Shown here: positions 52,778 through 60,988 of the stretch, in pieces
Numbering within the stretch: the first letter of the stretch is position 1
Layout: the number at the start of each line of letters is the position of its first letter
Origin: Kiloniellaceae bacterium
GTDB taxonomy: Bacteria > Pseudomonadota > Alphaproteobacteria > Kiloniellales > Kiloniellaceae
Assembly (NCBI GenBank): GCA_021776195.1
Contig: JAJFGK010000012.1
Span: 62,001 to 126,000 of the forward strand
Direction: 5' to 3'
DNA: 64,000 bases
Position numbers and translations under genes: made by a program
Notes under the pieces: generated by a model
The model's database searches: none
Seen by the model: the letters and a program-made list of their open reading frames with translations, nothing else
What the model was told of the DNA's origin: nothing

Positions 52778-54706
52778 ATGGGTGTCTGCCAACGCGGGCG
52801 GTCGCGTAAGGACTGTGCCGAAAAAGTCTGCAAGCCGCCGGGCTGGTTGACCTCCGCCATGGTGCTGAGCTTGGCCCTGTTGCTGGTCATGGCAGGGCCG
52901 CGGACGGCCCAGGCCGACCCCAAGATTGCGCTGGTGATCGGGAACAGCGCCTACCAACAGGCCGCGCCGCTGACGAACGCCGACAACGATGGCCGCGCCA
53001 TGGCGGCAAAGCTGCGCGAGCTCGGATTCGAGGTCATCGAGGGTATCGACCTGACCCACGATCAAATGGTCTCCAAGATCCGCCAGCTGGCCCGCCGGTT
53101 GCCCGGCATCAAGACCGCGGTCTTTTTCTACGCCGGACACGGCATGCAGGTCGCGGGCGAGAACTTTCTTGTGCCGGTGGACGCCAACCTGGAACAGGAA
53201 GCCGACCTCGCCTTCGAGACCATCAAGGTGCAAACGATCCTCGATATCATGGAGGCCGAGCGGCGCACCAATATCGTGTTTCTCGACGCCTGCCGCGACA
53301 ATCCCATGGCCCAGTCCCTTTCCCGCTCCCTGTCGAAAAGCCGCTCGACGGCCTACGGCAAGGGTCTCGCCCAGTTGAACGCCGGACTGGGAACGCTCAT
53401 CACCTATTCCACCCAGCCCAACAATGTGGCCCTGGACGGCGACCCGGCGGCGACCAACAGCCCCTTCACCGCCGCGCTCCTGAGCCACATCGGGGCGCCG
53501 GGCCTGGAGATACGCCAAGCGATCACGCGAGTCCGGCAGGACGTTGTCGCCGAGACCAACGGACGCCAGGTCCCCTGGGACCATTCGTCGCTGCTTGGGG
53601 ACTTCTATTTCGGGCCCGAGGAGACAGTCGAGCTCGCCGCACTGACCGACAAAGCCGAGAGCGCCGCACCGGCGCCGGCCGCCACGCCTGCCCCAGCCAA
53701 CACCGGCTTCGAGGTCGAGTACTGGAAAACCATCCAAAGGATCGAAAAGCCGGATCACAAAGCCTCAGCTCTCAAGAGCTATCTCAAGCGCTATCCGAAT
53801 GGCAGCTTCACCGATTTGGCCCGCATGGAGCTGGGCGCCATCACCGACCGCTCCATCTCCAGGCAGGAGCCTGCGGTACCGCTAGAGCCGCTTGACGAGA
53901 TCATGGTTCTGGCGCGCAACGCCAACATCCGCTCGGGTCCCTCGACGGACCACCCCAAGGTCGCAACGCTCCGGGCCGGCAACGAGGTGGTGGTCGTGGG
54001 CCGCGTGACGGAGGCCAACTGGTACAAACTCACCCATCCGCGCCACGGCGAAGCCTTTGTCTTCGGTGAACTGCTGATGTCGCAAGAGGATTGGGCCGTT
54101 CAGCAGGCGGCCAAGGCCAACGATCGGTCCCAGGTCGCCACTGCAGCGCCAACAGCAACGAGCGGCAACGGTCAAGGACGCAGCACCGGATCATCGGGCA
54201 TGGTTCGCGTGCGCAATCTGGCCGGCTCCCCGATCGACCCCGGAGTTGTCGAGATGATCAGCGAGGGCCTGCACAGCCGGATCGGTACCAGCGGAATGGC
54301 CAAGCTCCAGTCGGCGACAATCGATATTGTCAGCGCCCGCGTGGAGAAGTCGGCCAACCCCGAGTATCAAGGCGCGCAGATCGCGAAGTCGCTGTTCGGC
54401 GGACTGATCCCCAACATTGGGATCTCGGAGTTCAACCTGTCCTACAAGGCCGAAGTCCGCGTCAAACTCGTCGCCAAGGACGGCCGCCAGTGGCAAGACA
54501 GCAGCAAGCGAGAGCGTCTCGACGACAGCGATCAGGTCAACGGCGGAATTTTCGTCCAGACGCTGCTCGAGGCGGCCGAAGATGCCGGCGAGCGCGCGTC
54601 CTTGCGGATGGTCGGCGGCGCACCGCCTGTCGTGGTGAAAGAGGCCGGCGCGGCGCCGTCCGGCAATTCGAGCAATGGGATTGCCGGCAAGGTCACCAAC
54701 AAATGA
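52778..54706 (+). CDS. Secreted caspase-like (peptidase C14) protein with SH3b domain
   Basis: 642 residues from ATG 52778 after GGGGAGAG. A signal peptide (MVLSLALLLVMAGPRTAQA) leads into the p20 caspase fold KIALVIGNSAYQQAAPLTNA, with catalytic histidine in VFFYAGHGMQ and catalytic cysteine in IVFLDACRDNP, both intact. Around residue 380 a bacterial SH3 domain begins (LARNANIRSGPSTDHPKVAT, then WYKLTHPRHGEAFVFGELL). The last 180 residues (MISEGLHSRIGTSGMAKLQS) are unrecognised, periplasmic-like. Bacterial members are proteases or pseudo-proteases with few known targets. It sits between flagellar operons. Its downstream side is bounded by the repeat element. Confidence 0.82.
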   Translation: MGVCQRGRSRKDCAEKVCKPPGWLTSAMVLSLALLLVMAGPRTAQADPKIALVIGNSAYQQAAPLTNADNDGRAMAAKLRELGFEVIEGIDLTHDQMVSKIRQLARRLPGIKTAVFFYAGHGMQVAGENFLVPVDANLEQEADLAFETIKVQTILDIMEAERRTNIVFLDACRDNPMAQSLSRSLSKSRSTAYGKGLAQLNAGLGTLITYSTQPNNVALDGDPAATNSPFTAALLSHIGAPGLEIRQAITRVRQDVVAETNGRQVPWDHSSLLGDFYFGPEETVELAALTDKAESAAPAPAATPAPANTGFEVEYWKTIQRIEKPDHKASALKSYLKRYPNGSFTDLARMELGAITDRSISRQEPAVPLEPLDEIMVLARNANIRSGPSTDHPKVATLRAGNEVVVVGRVTEANWYKLTHPRHGEAFVFGELLMSQEDWAVQQAAKANDRSQVATAAPTATSGNGQGRSTGSSGMVRVRNLAGSPIDPGVVEMISEGLHSRIGTSGMAKLQSATIDIVSARVEKSANPEYQGAQIAKSLFGGLIPNIGISEFNLSYKAEVRVKLVAKDGRQWQDSSKRERLDDSDQVNGGIFVQTLLEAAEDAGERASLRMVGGAPPVVVKEAGAAPSGNSSNGIAGKVTNK

Positions 54707-54757
54707 CCTCCGCCGCCCTGGTACGTGGTCCCGGCCAGATCACCGCTCTCTAGAGTC

Positions 54758-54860
54758 TGTTTACGATTGCCGCCCGGGAAGCTTCGTTCCCTAACCCGGC
54801 TCGGCCCAAATCTTTGATTGTGGGGAAAGTCGCGGCCGGGATGACCGCCATTTGTCTAGG
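54758..54860. repeat. Palindromic MITE/REP-like element, internally deleted copy
   Basis: A shorter relative of the element at 8-208. The left end TGTTTACGATTGC and the right block 54838-54856 align with it, as does AAAGTCGCG, but about 85 bases including one arm of the inner inverted repeat are missing. It lies exactly between the convergent caspase-like and fliJ genes, where it may also act as a two-way terminator. Confidence 0.65.
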
Positions 54861-54864
54861 GACG

Positions 54865-55284
54865 CTAGCGCGTGGCCCGGCGTCTATAGGCCTGGAGCGC
54901 CCGTTCGTCGGCATCGTTTTGATCGCGTCTCTGCCGCTGCCGCAAAACCTTCTGATCCTGGTTCGCCTTGGCCGTTTCATAGCGCTTGAAGTCTTGATAG
55001 GCCTCAGCGACCTCGTTTCGGGCATCCTCCACCGACCGCTCCAACTCGGCAATCGAGCTCAGCAAATTCTTGCGCCGATCGAGAACCGAGGCGATGTAGG
55101 CAGGATAGCTGACGGCCATTTCAGGATTGGCACTGGCCGCCTGACCCTCGCGCTCCATGGCACTCTCGATGGACCGCATATCCTGCTGCATGCGGTCCTG
55201 AAGACGCTCGAGCCCGACCAGCTTGTTACGCTTTTCATCCAGTACCCAGCGATGCAGGCGGATGAGACTTTCCAACGAACTCAC
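54865..55284 (-). CDS. fliJ: Flagellar export chaperone FliJ
   Basis: 139 residues from GTG 55284. Nearly the whole chain is one long coiled coil (LIRLHRWVLDEKRNKLVGLERLQD in pieces, SIAELERSVEDARNEVAEAY, then KVLRQRQRRDQNDAD), the FliJ pattern of heptads with a basic C terminus. FliJ inserts into the FliI hexamer and links it to FlhA. The gene is 61 bases after fliI on the same strand, as usual. Confidence 0.82.
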   Translation of the reverse strand: MSSLESLIRLHRWVLDEKRNKLVGLERLQDRMQQDMRSIESAMEREGQAASANPEMAVSYPAYIASVLDRRKNLLSSIAELERSVEDARNEVAEAYQDFKRYETAKANQDQKVLRQRQRRDQNDADERALQAYRRRATR

Positions 55285-55345
55285 GGCTTAGCGACTCCTC
55301 GAGTCATACAAAAAAACTGTGCCCACCCAGGGACGCCCCACTCGC

Positions 55346-56833
55346 TCAGAGCTCGGCCGCCTCAACCAACAACTGACGCGTCCGATCGTCCGGGGCCGTG
55401 ACAACATCATCCGTCGGCAAGGTGTCGAAGCCGGCTCCATCCGTCTCGATGGACGCTTGAACCTCCAATCCAGAAGCCTCGGCAGCCGTCGCGTTCCGTG
55501 CCGCCTGCCAATCGACGTCCAGCGCCGCCGCCAGGGCTTCGTAGCTTTCCTCGAGCCCCATGGCTTCGTCCTTGCCCTGGGCCAGGAAGGCCTCGATGCG
55601 CGGATAGTAGTGGATCGCCTCGTCGATCGTGGCATCGCTGCCCTGTCGATAGGCGCCGATACGGATCAACTCGGCCATGTCTTCGTATGTGGAAAGCAGG
55701 GCTCTGGCCCGGCCGATGAGCTGGTTTTCCAGATCGTCGTTGCAAGCCGGCATGGTGCGCGATATCGAGCGCAACACATTGACGGCCGGGTAGCGATTTC
55801 GCTCGGCGATCCGGCGGTCCAGCACGATGTGGCCGTCCAGGATTCCGCGAACCGCGTCGGAAATCGGCTCGTTGTGGTCGTCGCCTTCGACCAGAACGGT
55901 AAAGAGCCCGGTGATCGAGCCGACACCGGTGCCCGGACCGGCGCGCTCCAGAAGCCGCGGCAGCTCGCCGAAGACCGAAGGCGTGTAGCCTTTGCTGGCC
56001 GGCGGTTCGCCGGCGGCAAGCCCGATCTCGCGCAGGGCCATGGCAAAGCGCGTTACCGAGTCCATCAGGCAAAGGACCGAACGGTCCCGGTCACGAAAGG
56101 ACTCTGCCACCGCCAGGGTCAAGTAAGCGGCCTGACGGCGCATCAGCGCGGCCTCGTCGGAGGTCGCCACGACCACGACGCAGCTCGCAAGTCCCTCTGG
56201 CCCCAGCTCGTCCTGGAGCCACTCCTGGACCTCGCGGCCGCGCTCCCCGATCAGGCCAATGACGGTCACATCGGCCGCGGTGTAGCGCGCCAACATCGAA
56301 AGCAGGAGGGATTTGCCCACGCCGGATCCAGAAAATATCCCCATGCGCTGACCTTCGCAGCAGGTCGTCAGCGCGTTGAGTGATCGCACTCCCAGATTGA
56401 TTTTCTTTCCCACTCTGGATCGCAAGTTTGCTGGTGGCGCGGCAGCCTGCAGTGGATAACCACGCCCGCCGCCGGGCAGGGGCCCCTTGCCGTCGAGTGG
56501 TTCGCCCAGTGCGTTGACCACGCGCCCGAGCCAGCCATCCCCGGGATTGATTGTCGGGGTTTCGTCGAGGTACTCCACCTTGCTACCGAATCCGACCCCC
56601 TCCAATCCGCTGTAGGGAAGAAGTAGGGCGCGGCCGGCGCGAAAGCCGATCACCTCCCCTAGAACCCGATGGTTATCGCGCGTCACAACAGCGCAACGGG
56701 ACCCTATGGAGAGATCTTCATCGAGACCGGCGACCTCGATCGTCGTGCCGACGATGCCGGCGACCCGACCGAAAAGACGGTAGGCAGGCAGCTTTTCAAG
56801 CGCCTCCAGAAGCAACGATGTCCTTGGACTCAC
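55346..56833 (-). CDS. fliI: Flagellum-specific ATPase FliI
   Basis: 495 residues from GTG 56833. Walker A GIFSGSGVGKSLLLSML, the RecA-type VIGLIGERGREVQEW and SVLCLMDSVTRFAMALREIG (Walker B) are intact. N-terminal beta barrel FGRVAGIVGTTIEVAGLD is normal. About 50 residues after the usual C-terminal end (ASIETDGAGFDTLPTDD) make it slightly longer than most FliI. The hexamer energises unloading of export substrates. It is divergent from ctrA across a 333-base regulatory region. Confidence 0.93.
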   Translation of the reverse strand: MSPRTSLLLEALEKLPAYRLFGRVAGIVGTTIEVAGLDEDLSIGSRCAVVTRDNHRVLGEVIGFRAGRALLLPYSGLEGVGFGSKVEYLDETPTINPGDGWLGRVVNALGEPLDGKGPLPGGGRGYPLQAAAPPANLRSRVGKKINLGVRSLNALTTCCEGQRMGIFSGSGVGKSLLLSMLARYTAADVTVIGLIGERGREVQEWLQDELGPEGLASCVVVVATSDEAALMRRQAAYLTLAVAESFRDRDRSVLCLMDSVTRFAMALREIGLAAGEPPASKGYTPSVFGELPRLLERAGPGTGVGSITGLFTVLVEGDDHNEPISDAVRGILDGHIVLDRRIAERNRYPAVNVLRSISRTMPACNDDLENQLIGRARALLSTYEDMAELIRIGAYRQGSDATIDEAIHYYPRIEAFLAQGKDEAMGLEESYEALAAALDVDWQAARNATAAEASGLEVQASIETDGAGFDTLPTDDVVTAPDDRTRQLLVEAAEL

Positions 56834-57166
56834 GATTGAAACGGCCCCTGGAATTCTGCTCTTGATTGGGTCGAAAGACTTTATGAGGACAAGTTTGACG
56901 CAGCATCATTAAGCAAGGATAAAAATGGCGGGGCGGACCGATTGCAGCGATGCGAACCCGTCAAAACTACAATTCTACAGCGACTTAGCAACCCAAGCCG
57001 AAAATCCGAATCGGGTCGGCGGCGGTCACGGGCACCCGGCGAATCCGCCAGGAACCTCGCGAAATTTTCAAGCTTCTTAACGGTGAGTAACTATTTGTTA
57101 ACACTAGCGCCGCAAAATGGTTAATATAGGTAACAGAATCTGGTTAAGAAACATCGGGATTGAATC
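56834..57166. promoter_or_regulatory. fliI-ctrA divergent control region with GANTC and TTAA clusters
   Basis: GAATC, a CcrM methylation site (GANTC), occurs at 57008-57012, 57041-57045, 57136-57140 and 57162-57166; the last touches the ctrA ATG. TTAA occurs at 57077, 57098, 57121 and 57144, about 21-23 bases apart; ATGGTTAA at 57117-57124 is the reverse of the CtrA half-site TTAACCAT. This is the layout expected for methylation-controlled, autoregulated ctrA transcription in alphaproteobacteria. Confidence 0.65.
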
Positions 57167-57892
57167 ATGCGAGTTCTGCTAGTCGAAGACGATGCCGCCA
57201 CTGCCCAGAGCATCGAGATGATGTTGCGGTCCGAAGGATATGTCTGCGACGCTACCGACATGGGCGAAGACGGCCTGGAGATCGGTAAGCTCTACGACTA
57301 CGACATTATCGTTCTGGATCTGATGCTCCCGGATATCGACGGCTACGAGGTTCTGCGGCGCCTGCGGGCTGCCCGGGTCCAGACGCCGATCCTGATCCTC
57401 TCCGGCCTCAACGGCTTGGACGACAAGATCAAGGGACTGGGCGTCGGTGCGGACGACTACCTTACCAAGCCGTTCGACAAGCGGGAGCTGATCGCGCGTA
57501 TCCAAGCCATTGTCCGTCGATCCAAGGGCCATTCGGATTCGATCATCCGGACCGGCAAACTGACCGTGAATCTCGACACCCGGACCGTCGAGGTGGAAAG
57601 TCAGCCTCTGCATCTGACCGGCAAGGAATATGGCATCCTCGAGCTCTTGTCCCTGCGTAAGGGGACGACCCTGACCAAGGAGATGTTTCTCAATCATCTC
57701 TACGGCGGGATGGACGAGCCGGAACTGAAGATCATCGACGTGTTCGTCTGCAAGCTCCGCAAGAAGCTCGCCGGTGCCACCGGCGGCGACAACTACATCG
57801 AAACGGTTTGGGGCCGCGGCTACGTCTTGCGCGACCCGGTCGAGCCCGCCGAGGCTCTCGACGCAACCGTGAAGAAGGCCGTCAACGCATAA
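57167..57892 (+). CDS. ctrA: Cell-cycle response regulator CtrA
   Basis: 241 residues. Receiver domain [20 protein letters not shown] with the phospho-acceptor in [15 protein letters not shown] and the Lys in [18 protein letters not shown]. The OmpR-type DNA-binding domain has [39 protein letters not shown] in pieces and [30 protein letters not shown] is essentially CtrA-specific. CtrA binds TTAA-N7-TTAA boxes and controls division, DNA replication and flagellar genes. It is encoded alone, with fliI divergent and a terminator after it. Confidence 0.95.
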   Translation: MRVLLVEDDAATAQSIEMMLRSEGYVCDATDMGEDGLEIGKLYDYDIIVLDLMLPDIDGYEVLRRLRAARVQTPILILSGLNGLDDKIKGLGVGADDYLTKPFDKRELIARIQAIVRRSKGHSDSIIRTGKLTVNLDTRTVEVESQPLHLTGKEYGILELLSLRKGTTLTKEMFLNHLYGGMDEPELKIIDVFVCKLRKKLAGATGGDNYIETVWGRGYVLRDPVEPAEALDATVKKAVNA

Positions 57893-57963
57893 GATCTCCG
57901 AAACAACCGTGAGGGTCGCGTCACCGGACGCCCCCTGCCACCGGACCAAGCGCCACAAACGGA

Positions 57964-57994
57964 AAAAGGGCCTTCAGAAACTGAAGGCCCTTTT
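57964..57994. terminator. Bidirectional terminator between ctrA and cheR
   Basis: Stem AAAAGGGCCTTCAG (57964-57977) pairs with CTGAAGGCCCTTTT (57981-57994) around a three-base loop, with A-run and T-run at the two ends. It can stop ctrA transcription on the plus strand and the chemotaxis operon, whose last gene ends at 58061, on the minus strand. Confidence 0.9.
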
Positions 57995-58060
57995 CTTGTA
58001 TTGAGGTCACCTTGTTGCCGCGTCGGGCGAACTTGCCTCCAACGCGGCCCTGTATCAGGC

Positions 58061-58906
58061 TCAGGCGGCGCCGCGCGCGGCTGACGTGCCGGAGGCTTCG
58101 CTCAGACCATAGATGCCGCGCTGGTTCGGGATGGGCTGGAACCGGTCGCAGATGCCCAAAACGGTCTCGGCGCCGCCGAGATAGAGCACGCCATCGGGCG
58201 CCATGACCTTGGCGATCCCCTCCAGCACGGTCTTTTTGGTCGCCGCGTCGAAATAGATCAAGACGTTGCGGCAGAAGACCACGTCGAACTTGCCAAGCGA
58301 TGTCATGGAATCAAGCAGATTGAAGCTGCGGAACGAAACCATGTCGCGCAGGCTTTGATTGATTTTCCACTTGTCGTCAGCCTGCGAGAAGTACTTGACC
58401 AAGAGATTGATCGGCAACCCGCGTTGCACCTCGAACTGGGTGTAGACACCGGCCTTTGCCTTTTCCAGGATTTCCCCGGACAGGTCGGTGGCGACGATCT
58501 CGACCTTCCAGTCCTTGAGCTTGGCCGCGTTCTCGGAGAGAATCATCGCCAGGCTGTAGGGCTCCTGGCCACTGGAGCAAGCGGCGCACCAGATCCGAAT
58601 GCGCTTGGCCGAGGCACGGCTGGTCAAGAGCTCTGGCAAGACCAGTTCCTCGAAGAGCCGAAACGGGTTCTGATCGCGGAAGAAAAAGGATTCGTTGGTG
58701 GTCATCGCGTCGACCACCGCGCTGATCAGCTTCTCATCGGTCTTCGACCGCAAAGCCGCCGCCAGCTCTTCAAATCCCTTGAAGTTCCATTTTCTCGCGA
58801 CTGGATTGAGGCGGCTTTCCAAGAGGTAAGCCTTCTCCTCACCAAGGACCAGACCAGACCTCTCGCGCAGAAGATCCGCTACAAACTTGAATTCCATGAC
58901 ATTCAT
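58061..58906 (-). CDS. cheR: Chemotaxis receptor methyltransferase CheR
   Basis: 281 residues from ATG 58906, which overlaps the cheB stop as ATGA; a second ATG at 58897 is less likely. N-terminal helices (EFKFVADLLRERSGLVLGEE) are followed by the SAM domain RIRIWCAACSSGQEPYSLAM with the conserved C-S-x-G-E/Q-E-P-Y. FDVVFCRNVLIYFD and FQPIPNQRGIYGL complete the set. It methylates glutamates on chemoreceptors. Frame extends upstream to 59314 only as a cheB shadow. Confidence 0.93.
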   Translation of the reverse strand: MNVMEFKFVADLLRERSGLVLGEEKAYLLESRLNPVARKWNFKGFEELAAALRSKTDEKLISAVVDAMTTNESFFFRDQNPFRLFEELVLPELLTSRASAKRIRIWCAACSSGQEPYSLAMILSENAAKLKDWKVEIVATDLSGEILEKAKAGVYTQFEVQRGLPINLLVKYFSQADDKWKINQSLRDMVSFRSFNLLDSMTSLGKFDVVFCRNVLIYFDAATKKTVLEGIAKVMAPDGVLYLGGAETVLGICDRFQPIPNQRGIYGLSEASGTSAARGAA

Positions 58907-60051
58907 GCCGCCGACCTCATAATGTGGCCCTTGATGAAGGGTCCAATTTCCTGCAGGGGAAATACCTCGGAACAGAGCCCGGCATTCGCCACGGCACCAG
59001 GCATTCCCCATACAACAGAAGATTCTTCGTCCTGCGCAACGACCGTTCCACCCGCCGCGACCAAATCCCGAGCACCCCCCAATCCATCGGCGCCCATGCC
59101 AGTTAGGACCACCAGCAATAGCCGCCCGCCGTAAACCTTGATCAAAGACCGCAGCATTGGATCCGCTGACGGTCGGCAATAGTTCTCGGGCGGTGTCTGG
59201 AGCAACCGGATGGTTGGCCGCGCTGCCTCCAATTCGACTGCCATGTGGTAGTCGCCCGGCGCCACGTAAACCCGGCCGGCCAGAACCACTTCGCCTTCCT
59301 TGCCCTCCTGGCAATCGAGGCCGCTGGCGCGGGTCAAATGCTGGGCTAGGATCGAAGTGAAGGTCGCCGGCATGTGCTGGGTGATGAACAACGGCAGTTT
59401 AATGCCGCTGGGAAAACTCTTGACCACTTCCAGCAGCGCCTGGGGCCCGCCTGTCGAACTGGCGATGGCGATGGCATCGGGCGCCACGAAGGGTGTGCTT
59501 CTCAAGGCGATCGCCGGCTTTGCAGAGGCCGGCTTCGATGGGACGGCCGGGCTCTTGGCGATCGGCGCGCGGGCCGGCGCGGCAGCACCCGCGACCTTGC
59601 GACCGCTAGCGGACCGGGCCAAGGCCTTGACCTTGGCGACCAGTTCGCGCTTGAAGTTTTCAGCCGAGGTCAACTCGGTGCCCGACTGCGGCTTGGCCAG
59701 ATAGTCCGAGGCTCCGAGCTGCAGGGCCTTGATGCTGATTTCGGCGTTCTTGCGGGTCAGGGTGGAAGCCACGATAACCCTGACCTTCGGACGGTCGGCC
59801 AGAAGCAGCGGTAGAGCGGTCAGACCGTCCATCACCGGCATTTCGATGTCCAACACGATGACATCGAACTCATTCTTCTTGTTGGCCTTCACCGCTAGGT
59901 CGCCATTGCTCACCGAAGCGCTGACCTCGATCGCGGGGTCCTGCTCCAGGGCACGGGTCAACAGTCCGCGAATTACAGCGGAGTCATCCACCACCATGAC
60001 CTTGTAGCGATGGTCTTGGTCGCCGGCGCTAGGGTGGTTATCCAAGGCCAT
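58903..60051 (-). CDS. cheB: Chemotaxis methylesterase/response regulator CheB
   Basis: 382 residues. Receiver domain KVMVVDDSAVIRGLLTRAL with acceptor Asp in DVIVLDIEMPVMDGL. The esterase domain has the catalytic Ser in AIASSTGGPQALLEV, the His in FITQHMPATFTS and the Asp in TGMGADGLGGA. The Ala/Pro-rich linker in between (about 150-185) is normal. CheB demethylates receptors when phosphorylated by CheA. Its ATG shares one base with the cheY stop. Confidence 0.94.
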   Translation of the reverse strand: MALDNHPSAGDQDHRYKVMVVDDSAVIRGLLTRALEQDPAIEVSASVSNGDLAVKANKKNEFDVIVLDIEMPVMDGLTALPLLLADRPKVRVIVASTLTRKNAEISIKALQLGASDYLAKPQSGTELTSAENFKRELVAKVKALARSASGRKVAGAAAPARAPIAKSPAVPSKPASAKPAIALRSTPFVAPDAIAIASSTGGPQALLEVVKSFPSGIKLPLFITQHMPATFTSILAQHLTRASGLDCQEGKEGEVVLAGRVYVAPGDYHMAVELEAARPTIRLLQTPPENYCRPSADPMLRSLIKVYGGRLLLVVLTGMGADGLGGARDLVAAGGTVVAQDEESSVVWGMPGAVANAGLCSEVFPLQEIGPFIKGHIMRSAA

Positions 60052-60416
60052 TAAATCATGCCCACCTGAGACAATTTGGACTCGATGATCTCGCTGTCGA
60101 AGGGCTTCATGATGTACTCGTTGGCCCCCGCCTCGATCGCCTCTTGGATGTGCGACATGTCGTTTTCGGTGGTGCAGAAGACCACCACCGGCTGCTTGAT
60201 GTCCGGGATCGCCCGAAGCGCCTTTAAGAACTCAATCCCGCTCATGACCGGCATGTTCCAGTCGAGCAGCACGACATCGGGGAGCGAGTTGGCACAGGAA
60301 TCCAAGGCCACCTGACCGTCTTCGGCCTCCGCGATGCTAAAATTGAGACCCTCGAAGATCTTGCGCGCGACCATGCGCACAACCTTTGAGTCGTCTACGA
60401 TCAAACAGGATTTCAT
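60051..60416 (-). CDS. cheY: Single-domain response regulator CheY
   Basis: 121 residues from ATG 60416. Receiver only: SCLIVDDSKVVRMVARKIFE, acceptor Asp in VVLLDWNMPVMSGIEFL, switch Thr in FCTTENDMSHI and Lys in EYIMKPFDSE. After phosphorylation by CheA it would bind FliM. Encoded between cheW and cheB, sharing a base with cheB. A plausible ribosome binding site, GGA, is near the ATG. Confidence 0.92.
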   Translation of the reverse strand: MKSCLIVDDSKVVRMVARKIFEGLNFSIAEAEDGQVALDSCANSLPDVVLLDWNMPVMSGIEFLKALRAIPDIKQPVVVFCTTENDMSHIQEAIEAGANEYIMKPFDSEIIESKLSQVGMI

Positions 60417-60505
60417 TGCCCAGCTCCGATCCGTTAAATCCAAACGCGCGTGGAACATTTTCCGATAGTTTTAGCGCGCCCTTTAACCCATGCACCCAAA
60501 CGCCG

Positions 60506-60988
60506 TCAGGCGGCCTGCGCGGTGCCGAACTCAAGCAGGCGATTGACATCCAAAACCACGAGCAGTTCGTCGTTCAGACGATGAATGCCCAGGGAGTACT
60601 TCCGAAAGTGAGGCTCCAGCGTCGCCGGATTGCGCTCGAACTCGTCGGCCTTCAGCGACAGGACCTCGCCGACCGAGTCAACGATCAGGCTATAGAGTTC
60701 GCCCTGGTGCTCGACGACAATGTTGGTGCAGTCCTTGATATCGCGAACCTCGAGGCTCAAGCGGCAGCGAATGTTCATGGCCGTCACGACCCGTCCTCTC
60801 AGGTTCAAAGATCCCGCGATTTCAGGAGGTGCCAAGGGGATTTTCGTGACCCGCTCGACGATCAAGATGTCTTGCACGTGCGCGACCGGAATTCCGAAAA
60901 GCTGGTCGGCGATCTTGAACGTGACATACTCTTGCATGTCCATTGGATTGTCATGCAGGCTCACACCGTTGGTGATTTCGTCGCTCAT
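60506..60988 (-). CDS. cheW: Chemotaxis coupling protein CheW
   Basis: 160 residues. EYVTFKIADQLFGIPVAHVQDIL opens the CheW fold; the binding surface includes LRGRVVTAMNIRCRLSL and VVEHQGELYSLIVDSVGEVL. It links receptors to CheA. Start overlaps the cheA stop as ATGA (60985-60988). A gap of 89 bases separates it from cheY. Confidence 0.92.
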   Translation of the reverse strand: MSDEITNGVSLHDNPMDMQEYVTFKIADQLFGIPVAHVQDILIVERVTKIPLAPPEIAGSLNLRGRVVTAMNIRCRLSLEVRDIKDCTNIVVEHQGELYSLIVDSVGEVLSLKADEFERNPATLEPHFRKYSLGIHRLNDELLVVLDVNRLLEFGTAQAA

